Source of the DNA: JAVBPR01 sp031549485
Lineage (GTDB): Bacteria; Bacillota; Clostridia; Oscillospirales; Feifaniaceae
DNA length: 64,000 nucleotides
Assembly: GCA_031549485.1 (NCBI GenBank)
Contig: JAVBPR010000023.1
Span: forward strand, 13,109-77,108
Reading direction: 5' to 3'
Shown here piece after piece: positions 43,254-50,706 of this stretch (its first letter is position 1; each line of letters starts with the position of its first letter). The notes beneath the pieces were generated by a model that was not told where the DNA came from, made no database searches, and worked only from the letters and a program-made list of their open reading frames with translations. The position numbers were made by a program, and so were the translations under genes.

Positions 43254-43988
43254 ATGAAAAAAGTTGAAATTTTAGGGCTGAATTTTGCGGATACCAATCT
43301 TTCGGGCGCGCGCGAATTTGTTTTTGACAGGCTTGAGCGCGAAACGACGACCATGGTGGTCACCGCAAATGCCGAATTCGGCAAGCTTGCCCTTGAAGAT
43401 GAAAAAATAAGAGATTTATATAATGGCGCGGACCTGCTTGTCGCTGACGGCGCCGGCGTTGTTTTGGCGGCTAAAATTTTGGGAAAAACTTTGCAGGGCA
43501 AGGTTGCCGGAGTGGATTTGGCTGCGGAAGTCGCAAATACCGCCGCGGAAAAGGCGTTGCCGCTTTTTTTGCTCGGAGGTAAGCCGGGAATCGCGGAAGC
43601 GGCTGCCGAAAATCTGCAAAAAAAATATCCTGGGCTTTTGATTGCAGGAACGGCGGATGGTTATTTTAGCAGCGACGGGGAGCGAGCTCCGCTAATAAAA
43701 AACAGCGGTGCAAAAATCGTCTTTGTCTGCCTCGGCTCGCCGAAACAGGAATATTTTATTAAAAACAATTATTCGCTCTTTGACGGAATGCTTCTTATCG
43801 GGCTCGGCGGGAGCCTTGATGTATTTGCCGGAGTTTCAAAACGCGCTCCGGATTTTTTCGTTAAATGTAACCTCGAGTGGTTCTATCGGCTGATAAAGCA
43901 ACCGAGCAGACTCGGACGTATGATGAAACTTCCCGCATATGAATTTGAGGCGGTAAAAGCGAAATTATTTAAGAAAAAGGGGAAATGA
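43254..43988 (+). CDS. WecG/TagA/CpsF-family glycosyltransferase
   Basis: 244 residues of the GT26 family, which adds ManNAc or a similar sugar to an undecaprenyl-linked glycan (wall teichoic acid linkage unit or capsule). Family blocks are TANAEFGKLALEDEKIRDLY, LLVADGAGVVLAAKILG, PLFLLGGKPGIAEAAA and FVCLGSPKQEYFI. I chose ATG 43254, which gives a canonical MKKVEILGL; the frame from 43227 adds nine residues. The Shine-Dalgarno is weak. It begins a long packed run, one base before thyX. The acceptor is unknown as no other wall-polymer gene is adjacent. Confidence 0.92.
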   Translation: MKKVEILGLNFADTNLSGAREFVFDRLERETTTMVVTANAEFGKLALEDEKIRDLYNGADLLVADGAGVVLAAKILGKTLQGKVAGVDLAAEVANTAAEKALPLFLLGGKPGIAEAAAENLQKKYPGLLIAGTADGYFSSDGERAPLIKNSGAKIVFVCLGSPKQEYFIKNNYSLFDGMLLIGLGGSLDVFAGVSKRAPDFFVKCNLEWFYRLIKQPSRLGRMMKLPAYEFEAVKAKLFKKKGK

Positions 43989-43989
43989 C

Positions 43990-44760
43990 ATGAGCGCAAA
44001 GGTAACGCTTATAACCCATACGCCAGAGCCGGAAAAGGTGATTGCCGCCGCGGCGAAACTTTGTTACAGCGCAGTCGGTATCGAGGCATTGCAGGAAAAA
44101 ATCGATGCAAAAAGCGCCGCGGATTTCGTGCTTATGCTCGGCGAGCTCGGGCATGAAAGCCCTATCGAGCATGTCTCGTTTACCTTTGGAATCGAGGGAG
44201 TTTCAAGGGCGCTTTTGGCGCAGATAACGCGCCACAGAATAGCGTCGTACAGTGTTCAAAGCCAGCGATATGTTGAAAAAGCGGATTTTGCTTATATTAC
44301 ACCGCCCGAAATTGAAAAAGATGAAGTAGCGGCGAAGGAATTTCAAAAAGCGATGGATATCGCAAAGGAAAGCTATAATAAAATAACCGAAATCCTGTTT
44401 CATAAGCATTTGGACGAGCTTATGAAATCGGGCATAGACGAGAAAAAGGCAAAAACCGCCGCGAAGAAACAGGCGATAGAAGACGCGAGATTTGTGCTTC
44501 CCAATGCATGCGATACGCGTATGATTATCACCATGAACGCCAGAAGTTTGATGAACTTTTTCCGCCACCGCTGCTGCAATCGTGCACAGTGGGAAATAAA
44601 AGACCTTGCCGATAAAATGCTTGATCTTGTCCGCGAAGCGGCGCCGACGCTTTTTTCAAAGGCCGGTCCGCCGTGTGCCGCAAAGCCTTGTCCCGAGGGG
44701 AAAATGTCCTGCGGAAAACAGGCGCAGATGCGCGAAAAGTATAGAATTAAAGAGGATTAA
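43990..44760 (+). CDS. thyX: FAD-dependent thymidylate synthase
   Basis: It makes dTMP from dUMP with methylene-THF and reduced flavin. 256 residues. The ThyX signature RHR-x7-S is exact in RHRIASYSVQS (~79-89), with HESPIEHVSFTF before it and RSLMNFFRHRCCNRAQWEI after it. The C-terminus is Cys-rich (PPCAAKPCPEGKMSCGKQ), seen in some clostridial ThyX. The stop is directly followed by the tmk ATG, pairing dTMP synthesis with its phosphorylation. No thyA is seen in the window. Confidence 0.97.
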   Translation: MSAKVTLITHTPEPEKVIAAAAKLCYSAVGIEALQEKIDAKSAADFVLMLGELGHESPIEHVSFTFGIEGVSRALLAQITRHRIASYSVQSQRYVEKADFAYITPPEIEKDEVAAKEFQKAMDIAKESYNKITEILFHKHLDELMKSGIDEKKAKTAAKKQAIEDARFVLPNACDTRMIITMNARSLMNFFRHRCCNRAQWEIKDLADKMLDLVREAAPTLFSKAGPPCAAKPCPEGKMSCGKQAQMREKYRIKED

Positions 44761-45423
44761 ATGGGTAAGCTGATTGTTATTGACGGCATAGACGGCGCGG
44801 GCAAACAAACTCAGGCGGAAATCCTTGTGACGTCGCTGAAGCAGCGCGGTTATGATGTGAAATTCATAACCTTTCCGACCTATCAAAAATCCTCTGCGCT
44901 TGTCGAGATGTATCTCGGGGGAGAATTCGGGGAAAATGCTGCTTCGGTGAACGCTTATGCCGCGTCTGTGTTTTTCGCGGTTGACAGGATAGCTTCGTTT
45001 CTTCGCGAATGGAAGAACGACTATGAAGGCGGAAAGATAATCGTTTGCGACCGCTACACCACGGCAAATGCCATTCATCAGCTTTCAAAAATTGAGCGCG
45101 GGGAGTACGACGAATATTTAACTTGGCTTTGCGAATTTGAATACGGAAAGCTTGGACTTCCGAAACCGGATATCACGATATTTCTCGATGTACCGGTCGA
45201 AGTTTCGCAAGGTCTTTTATCGAAACGGTATAAAAGCGTGGAAAGCAAAAAAGATATCCATGAGAAGGATTTGGAGTATCTTTATAAATGCCGCGAGGCG
45301 GCGGCATATTCTGCTGAGAAACTCGGTTTTTGCGTAATTGAATGCACCGAAAACGGTGAGATGAGAAAAGTAGAGGAGATTGCGGAAGATGTCCTTCAAA
45401 ACACGCTTTCCGCGCTAAAATAA
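44761..45423 (+). CDS. tmk: Thymidylate (dTMP) kinase
   Basis: It phosphorylates dTMP to dTDP. 220 residues: P-loop DGIDGAGKQTQAE (~7-19), KFITFPTY, the DRY-type CDRYTTANAIHQ (~100) and LDVPVEVSQ (~145). It is slightly longer than the 205-213-residue norm, in the long variant common among Clostridia. It starts on the base after the thyX stop and its stop overlaps the next ATG by one base (TAATG). Confidence 0.94.
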   Translation: MGKLIVIDGIDGAGKQTQAEILVTSLKQRGYDVKFITFPTYQKSSALVEMYLGGEFGENAASVNAYAASVFFAVDRIASFLREWKNDYEGGKIIVCDRYTTANAIHQLSKIERGEYDEYLTWLCEFEYGKLGLPKPDITIFLDVPVEVSQGLLSKRYKSVESKKDIHEKDLEYLYKCREAAAYSAEKLGFCVIECTENGEMRKVEEIAEDVLQNTLSALK

Positions 45424-46313
45424 TGCTTGAATTAAGACCTATAGAAATAGAGGACAGAGAAAAAATACTTCCGCTGCTTAAAAATAGCGGGGCGATGGCA
45501 TGCACCTCGAATTTTGCAACTGCATTCATTTGGGGAAAATGCTATGACTCGCGCTTTGCGATAACAAGCGACAGAGTGGCTGTTTTCAGCCGCATGCCAG
45601 ACAGGATTGCCGCTTATCCTCCTTTCGGAACAGGGGATTTAAGAAGCGCCGTTCTCGATATTATTGAATACTCAAAAAGTACAGGTTTGCCGTTTTCTTT
45701 TTACGGAGTCGAAGAAAAAATGGCGCAGGAGATTTTGGATTTAAACCTTGGTTTTGAAAAAATCGAGCGGCGGGATTACAGCGATTATCTTTACGATAGA
45801 GAAACTCTTGCGAGCTTAGCGGGAAAAGCCTTTCACGGCAAACGCGGGCATCTGAAAAAATTCAAAAGCACCTATAATTATAAGTTTAAAGCAATCGAAA
45901 AAGAGGATATTGCTGACTGTCTACTTATAAATGAAGAGTGGGGAAAGGAACACGGCGTTAGCGGAGAGGTAAGTTACGAAAAAGAGTCGCTCGCCGTATC
46001 AGCTTGCCTGTCTAATTTTGACGAGCTCGGCGCTTTCGGCGTTATTGTAAGGGTAAACGGCAAGCCGGCAGCGTTCACCATTGCTTCGAGAATGTCCGGT
46101 AACAGCGAAGTTATAGACGTTCATTTTGAAAAAGCAGTCGCAAATTATAACGGCATTTACGTCTTTATAAATAACGAATTTGTAAATTCGCTTCCGGAGG
46201 ATATAAAACTTATCAACAGGGAAGAGGATTTAGGGATTGAAGGGCTTCGCAAGGCAAAACTTTCGTATCATCCGGAGATTATTTTGCCGAAATATGAAAT
46301 GAGGCTTTCGTAA
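45423..46313 (+). CDS. DUF2156 protein (phosphatidylglycerol lysyltransferase-like, cytosolic)
   Basis: 296 residues without membrane helices. It aligns by eye with DUF2156 (the C-terminal GNAT-like part of MprF): CTSNFATAFIWGKCYD, LPFSFYGVEE, KAFHGKRGHLKKFKSTYNYKF, and VNGKPAAFTIASRMSGNSEVIDVHFEKA, then FVNSLPEDIKLINREEDLGIEGLRKAK, the family end. Stand-alone forms probably acyl- or aminoacyl-transfer, with unknown acceptor. TAATG junctions connect it to tmk and the DJ-1 gene. Confidence 0.85.
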   Translation: MLELRPIEIEDREKILPLLKNSGAMACTSNFATAFIWGKCYDSRFAITSDRVAVFSRMPDRIAAYPPFGTGDLRSAVLDIIEYSKSTGLPFSFYGVEEKMAQEILDLNLGFEKIERRDYSDYLYDRETLASLAGKAFHGKRGHLKKFKSTYNYKFKAIEKEDIADCLLINEEWGKEHGVSGEVSYEKESLAVSACLSNFDELGAFGVIVRVNGKPAAFTIASRMSGNSEVIDVHFEKAVANYNGIYVFINNEFVNSLPEDIKLINREEDLGIEGLRKAKLSYHPEIILPKYEMRLS

Positions 46314-46852
46314 TGGTTTATGTTGTTCTTGCAGACGGTTTCGAGGAAATCGAGGCAGTCGCTCCTATTGACATTCTTCGCCGCGGCGGCGCCAAAGTTT
46401 GCGTTGCCGGGTTTTCGGAGTATATTACAGGCTCACACGGTATAAAGATTGCCGCGGAAATTTTACTCGATGAAATCGACCTTTCGGCGGCGGAAATGAT
46501 AATTTTGCCGGGAGGTCCGGGGCATAAAATCCTTAAAGACTCGAGCGTGCTTTCAGAAATTTTAAAAAATGCCGCAGAAAAAGGCGTTACGCTTGCGGCG
46601 ATTTGTGCCGCGCCGACCGTTCTTGCCGGTTTTGGGCTTTTAGACGGAGTAAAGGCGACCTGCTTTCCGGGCATGGAAAATTTGCTTGCTTCCGCTGTTT
46701 TCACCGATGCGGAAACGGTTTTTGACAAGAATATTCTAACTTCGAAAAGTGCAGGAACCGCTACCGCATTCGCGCTTCACGCGCTAAAAATTTTAAAGGG
46801 CGAGGCCGTGTCAAATAAAGTCAGGGAAGAAATAAAATATGCCGAATTTTAA
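46313..46852 (+). CDS. DJ-1/PfpI family protein
   Basis: 179 residues of the ThiJ/DJ-1 fold. The N-terminal VVLADGFEEIEAVAPIDILRRGG is the DJ-1 signature with the acidic Glu; the nucleophile Cys lies in LAAICAAPTVLA (~103); KSAGTATAFALHAL follows. Relatives act as glyoxalases, deglycases or redox sensors, and the specific function is not deducible. It overlaps the next gene by 14 nt. Confidence 0.93.
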   Translation: MVYVVLADGFEEIEAVAPIDILRRGGAKVCVAGFSEYITGSHGIKIAAEILLDEIDLSAAEMIILPGGPGHKILKDSSVLSEILKNAAEKGVTLAAICAAPTVLAGFGLLDGVKATCFPGMENLLASAVFTDAETVFDKNILTSKSAGTATAFALHALKILKGEAVSNKVREEIKYAEF

Positions 46853-47426
46853 CCTGCGTGAGGCGAAGACAAAGCTGCGCCAAGAGATATTGACCGCTCG
46901 CGGAAAGATAGAGGAAAAGGCGGAAAAAGACAGGCGAATATGTGAAAAAATATTAAATGCCAATTCCTATAAAACAGCCCGATCGGTGCTTTTGTATCAT
47001 CCGCTTGAAAAGGAAATAAACATCTTGCCGGTAATCGAAGACGCGCTTGCATCGGGCAAGACGGTTGCGCTTCCAAGATGCGGCGGAACAAGGGAAATGC
47101 GATTTTATATTATTTCAAGCCTTGCGGACTTGGAATCGGGCAAATTTAATTTGTCAGAGCCGAAAGAAGAATGCGAAGAGGCGAAAACCGAGGATTTTGA
47201 TTTCTGCCTGCTTCCGGGGCTTGCTTTTGACAAATACGGATACAGATTAGGCTATGGAAAAGGTTATTATGACAACAATATGTCGGAGTTTTCGGGAATA
47301 AAAATGGGCGCTGTATATGCCGAGTTTTTATATGAAACTTTGCCCCGTGGAAAATTTGATTTTCCCGCAAATATCATTGTTACCGAAAAGATGATTTTTC
47401 CGGCAAAATTAGCAAAAGGGTGGTAG
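46839..47426 (+). CDS. 5-formyltetrahydrofolate cyclo-ligase
   Basis: It converts 5-formyl-THF to methenyl-THF with ATP, recovering an inhibitory storage form of folate. 195 residues: YHPLEKEINILPVIEDAL, VALPRCGGTREMRFYII, and the diagnostic GLAFDKYGYRLGYGKGYYD near residue 140. In the same window fhs (2972) and thyX (43990) use the same folate pool. It starts within the DJ-1 gene (14-nt overlap). Confidence 0.94.
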   Translation: MPNFNLREAKTKLRQEILTARGKIEEKAEKDRRICEKILNANSYKTARSVLLYHPLEKEINILPVIEDALASGKTVALPRCGGTREMRFYIISSLADLESGKFNLSEPKEECEEAKTEDFDFCLLPGLAFDKYGYRLGYGKGYYDNNMSEFSGIKMGAVYAEFLYETLPRGKFDFPANIIVTEKMIFPAKLAKGW

Positions 47427-47471
47427 ATTGCGATAACTAAAATAAAAATTGATAAATTTGCGGCGGGACCG

Positions 47472-48326
47472 ATGGCGTTTTCGTTTTTATTTCTGATTCT
47501 TTTTTCGGTGTTCCGCGAAAATATTATAGATTGGCTGAAAGTTCATTTTAGCGAAACAGGCGCGGTGCTCGCTTTAGGCATAGTCGGCGCGGCTGTTCTG
47601 CTTGTTCCCGCGTTTTTCATGATGTCGAAGGAAAAAGCGCTTGTTCCTGTTTGCATCGAGCACTATAAGGGGAAATCTTTTATAATCCTTTCGGCGGTGA
47701 CCGCCGCGGCGGCCGCGGTTTTTATATCGCAGATTCAGGCTATGCTCATTTCCTCTGCGACGGCTGAGGAAATGAATGTCGCAAGCGGCGGAGTTTTGTT
47801 TGCATATTACATATCTTTTTCGCTTGTTCCCGCGATTTGCGAAGAGATTTTTCTCCGCAAGGCCGTATTAGTGCATGTTTCAAAAAGATACAGCTCGATT
47901 TTCGCGATTTTGCTTACAAGTTTTTATTTTGCCATTTTGCACGGAAACATGTATACTTTTATTGCGCCGTTCATTATCGGGATGATTCTCGGATTTTCGG
48001 TGCTTGTAACAGGAAAGCTGTGGCCCGCGCTGACAATACATATTTTTGTCAACAGCTATTCTTTTTATTTCGAAAGCAAGCTCGGGGCAAGCGATATAAC
48101 CGATGCACGGCTTATTTTCTTTTTATTTAATATGTTTGTTTTGCTTATCGGCGGGTATTTTCTGCTTAATTCCTATTCGAAAAACCGCGATAAGTTGAGG
48201 TTGCCGGTCAAAGGCGGGCTAAAGTCCGCATTTTCCGAGCTTCTGAAAACAAGAAATTCGTTTTTCATAATCTTGGCGATGATTGCGGCATATATTATTT
48301 TCAATGTTCTTACGGCTATTTTGTAA
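47472..48326 (+). CDS. CPBP-family intramembrane metalloprotease
   Basis: 284 residues from ATG 47472, with about eight membrane segments. The CAAX-protease/bacteriocin-processing motif is present: PAICEEIFLRKAVL (EExxxR, ~127-137), FAILHGNMYTF (second motif His) and TIHIFVNSYSF (third His). The substrate is unknown; such enzymes process peptides or act in wall and membrane regulation. The start is uncertain: AAGGGTGG lies just before base 47427, where the in-frame codon ATT would add MAITKIKIDKFAAGP, while ATG 47472 has no good Shine-Dalgarno. It is 9 bp before mltG. Confidence 0.88.
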   Translation: MAFSFLFLILFSVFRENIIDWLKVHFSETGAVLALGIVGAAVLLVPAFFMMSKEKALVPVCIEHYKGKSFIILSAVTAAAAAVFISQIQAMLISSATAEEMNVASGGVLFAYYISFSLVPAICEEIFLRKAVLVHVSKRYSSIFAILLTSFYFAILHGNMYTFIAPFIIGMILGFSVLVTGKLWPALTIHIFVNSYSFYFESKLGASDITDARLIFFLFNMFVLLIGGYFLLNSYSKNRDKLRLPVKGGLKSAFSELLKTRNSFFIILAMIAAYIIFNVLTAIL

Positions 48327-48335
48327 GGAGGCAAT

Positions 48336-49439
48336 ATGAACAGACCGACAAAAAATTCAAATAAAAATGAAGGCGCAAGCTCGGGGAAAAAGGAATACAG
48401 CTCGACGCTGCGCTATATGATAACGATTATTGTAATCGCGGCCGTCCTTTCGATTTTTCCCATAATGGTGGCGAAAGACGCTTTTGCGCTCGGTAAAAAA
48501 AGCGTGACCGCCGATATAACGATTACCGATACAACAGAATTGCGCGATATCTCGGCCGAGCTTAAAAAAGACGGAATAATTAACTTTCCCTTTGCTTTTG
48601 AGCTTTTTGCGAATATCACAAAAAATACCGAAAAATTTAAAACCGGCACTTTTTCACTGAATTCGGAAATGGACTATCTTTGGATTTGTTCGGTGTTAAA
48701 GAGCAAACAGTCAAACAAGGAAACGGTTTGGGTTACTATCCCGGAAGGATTTGAGATTCGCGAAACCTTTGCGCGGCTCGAAGAAAAAGGCGTATGTAAG
48801 GCTGATGACCTTTACAAGGCGATGCAGGAAAGCGAGTTTGACTATCCGTTCCTCAAAAACCTGCCCAAAAGAGAAAACCGCCTTGAGGGCTATCTTTTCC
48901 CCGACACATATGAGTTTTATAAAAACGAAACACCGGAAAATGTCATAAAAAAGATGCTTGCAAACTTCGCCTTGAAATTTGATGAATCGATGGAAGCGTC
49001 GGCAAAAGAAATGGGCATGAGTATCGACGAGGTTGTCATCCTTGCTTCGATTGTCGAGCGCGAAGCGGCAAATGACAATGAACGCGAAAACGTCGCCTCG
49101 GTATTTCTTAACAGGCTTGACAGTTCGAATTTGCCGTATTTGCAGTCCTGCGCCACGGTGCAGTATATCCTAAAAGAGCGCAAAGCTGTGCTTTCGATTG
49201 CCGATACAAAAATCGACAGTAAATATAACACTTATAAATACAAAGGACTTCCGGTTGGGCCGATTGCCGCGCCCGGAAAAGCTTCGATTGATGCTGTTTT
49301 GGCAAATCCGAAGACAGATTATTATTTCTTCTGCGTCAGCGGCGACGGCAAAACAAACGTCTTTGCAAAAACGCTTGCCGAGCATGAGCAGAATATTAAA
49401 AATTCCAAAAACTCAAGCGGAACCGGAACGGTATCATAA
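48336..49439 (+). CDS. mltG: Endolytic transglycosylase MltG
   Basis: A membrane-anchored enzyme that cleaves nascent glycan strands and sets their length. 367 residues: a basic cytosolic N-terminus, one membrane helix (YMITIIVIAAVLSIFPIM, ~27-44), a LysM-like part and the YceG domain with IPEGFEIRETFARLEEKGV, RLEGYLFPDTYEF and the catalytic Glu in LASIVEREAANDNER (~235). The Shine-Dalgarno AAGGAGG overlaps the stop of the CPBP gene. The next gene (U32) starts by a TAATG overlap; mltG next to U32 proteins is also seen in Bacillus (yrrL, yrrN, yrrO). Confidence 0.95.
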   Translation: MNRPTKNSNKNEGASSGKKEYSSTLRYMITIIVIAAVLSIFPIMVAKDAFALGKKSVTADITITDTTELRDISAELKKDGIINFPFAFELFANITKNTEKFKTGTFSLNSEMDYLWICSVLKSKQSNKETVWVTIPEGFEIRETFARLEEKGVCKADDLYKAMQESEFDYPFLKNLPKRENRLEGYLFPDTYEFYKNETPENVIKKMLANFALKFDESMEASAKEMGMSIDEVVILASIVEREAANDNERENVASVFLNRLDSSNLPYLQSCATVQYILKERKAVLSIADTKIDSKYNTYKYKGLPVGPIAAPGKASIDAVLANPKTDYYFFCVSGDGKTNVFAKTLAEHEQNIKNSKNSSGTGTVS

Positions 49440-50650
49440 TGCGCAAGATTGAATTGCTCGCTCCTGCGGGCTCGCTTCAAAAACTTAGAATAGCAATTAA
49501 ATACGGTGCGGATGCTGTTTATGCGGGCGGGAAGAATTTCTCGCTCCGCGCTTTTGCGGAGAATTTTTCGCTTGAGGATTTTAGGGCGGGCGCCGAATTT
49601 GCTCACGCAAGTAATGCGAAAATTTATGCAACGCTCAATATTTACGCCCGCGACAGCGAGCTTGCCGCCATCGGCGAATATGCGAAAGAACTTTTTAGCG
49701 CGGGGGTAGACGCTGTTTTGGTCAGCGACCTTGGTGTGCTTGAAACGGTGAAAAAAGCGGCGCCGAAGCTCGAAATTCATATTTCGACGCAGGCAAACAC
49801 GGTGAATTCGGCGGCAGTTCGGGCATGGAAAGATTTAGGGGCGAACCGCGTCGTTCTTGCAAGAGAGCTCAGCCTTTCGGAAATTTCAGAAATCTCGAAA
49901 AATGTCCCGGATGTCGAGCTTGAAGCGTTTATTCACGGTGCGATGTGCATTTCTTATTCGGGAAGATGCCTTTTGTCAAATTATCTTACCGGCAGAGATA
50001 GTAATGCCGGCGAATGCGCCCAGCCATGCAGGTGGGAGTATAAAATCAGCGAAACAAAGCGCCCGGACCAAGAATTTGAAATTCGCGAGGACGAGCGAGG
50101 CACGTATATCTTAAATTCAAAGGATTTATGCCTTATAAACCGAGTTCCCGATTATATAAAGGCAGGTATAACGAGCTTTAAAATAGAGGGAAGGGTTAAG
50201 AGCGAATACTATGTCGCCACCGCCGTTTCGGCGTATCGGAAAGCGATTGACGCATATCTAAACGGTTCCGAGATAAACGAAGATTTATATTCGGAGCTTT
50301 GCAAGGTAAGCCACCGCCGTTTTTTTGAGGGATTTGCGGACGGCAGAAGGGACGACAGCGAATTTCATGACGATTCGGGATATATCAGAGAATACGAATA
50401 CAGCGCAATTGTTATTGAATATAACCGCGAGAGCGGCCTTGCGCTTTGCGAGCAGCGCAATAAGTTTGAAAAAGGAGACATGCTTGAAGCAATCATACCG
50501 GGAAGAGGGCATTTGGAATTCAAGGCGGAAAAAATATTCGATGCCGAAATGAACGAAATAAAAAGCACTCCACACGCGATGATGAAGTTTTACATCGAAA
50601 TGCCCGAAGAGACTAGCGCCGACTCGCTTATCCGCAAAAAATTGGTTTAG
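49439..50650 (+). CDS. Peptidase U32 family protein (TrhP-like)
   Basis: 403 residues. LLAPAGSLQKLRIAIKYGADAVYAGGKNFSLRA at the start and the iron-sulfur-type Cys cluster CISYSGRCLLSNYLTGRDS ... GECAQPCRW (~175-200) define the U32 family. Despite the name, studied members act on RNA: prephenate-dependent tRNA U34 hydroxylation (TrhP) and 23S rRNA (RlhA). The position beside mltG matches that of Bacillus trhP1/trhP2 (yrrN/yrrO), so a tRNA wobble-uridine 5-hydroxylation role is likely but inferred. It overlaps mltG by one base. It is followed by a hairpin that also covers the start of the PBP gene. Confidence 0.88.
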   Translation: MRKIELLAPAGSLQKLRIAIKYGADAVYAGGKNFSLRAFAENFSLEDFRAGAEFAHASNAKIYATLNIYARDSELAAIGEYAKELFSAGVDAVLVSDLGVLETVKKAAPKLEIHISTQANTVNSAAVRAWKDLGANRVVLARELSLSEISEISKNVPDVELEAFIHGAMCISYSGRCLLSNYLTGRDSNAGECAQPCRWEYKISETKRPDQEFEIREDERGTYILNSKDLCLINRVPDYIKAGITSFKIEGRVKSEYYVATAVSAYRKAIDAYLNGSEINEDLYSELCKVSHRRFFEGFADGRRDDSEFHDDSGYIREYEYSAIVIEYNRESGLALCEQRNKFEKGDMLEAIIPGRGHLEFKAEKIFDAEMNEIKSTPHAMMKFYIEMPEETSADSLIRKKLV

Positions 50651-50667
50651 TGATTAAAAAATCAAAA

Positions 50668-50706
50668 AAAGCACACACTTCTTTTGTGAGGTGTGTGCTT
50701 TGTTTT
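50668..50706 (+). promoter_or_regulatory. Terminator-shaped hairpin that contains the PBP gene's Shine-Dalgarno and start
   Basis: A 14-bp stem (50668-50681 / 50688-50701; one G-U pair) with a 6-base loop and then GTTTT. Its 3' arm contains GAGGTG (50688-50693), the only Shine-Dalgarno for the TTG start at 50700-50702, which lies at the foot of the stem. Folded, it would stop transcription after the U32 gene and hide the ribosome site. Confidence 0.7.
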
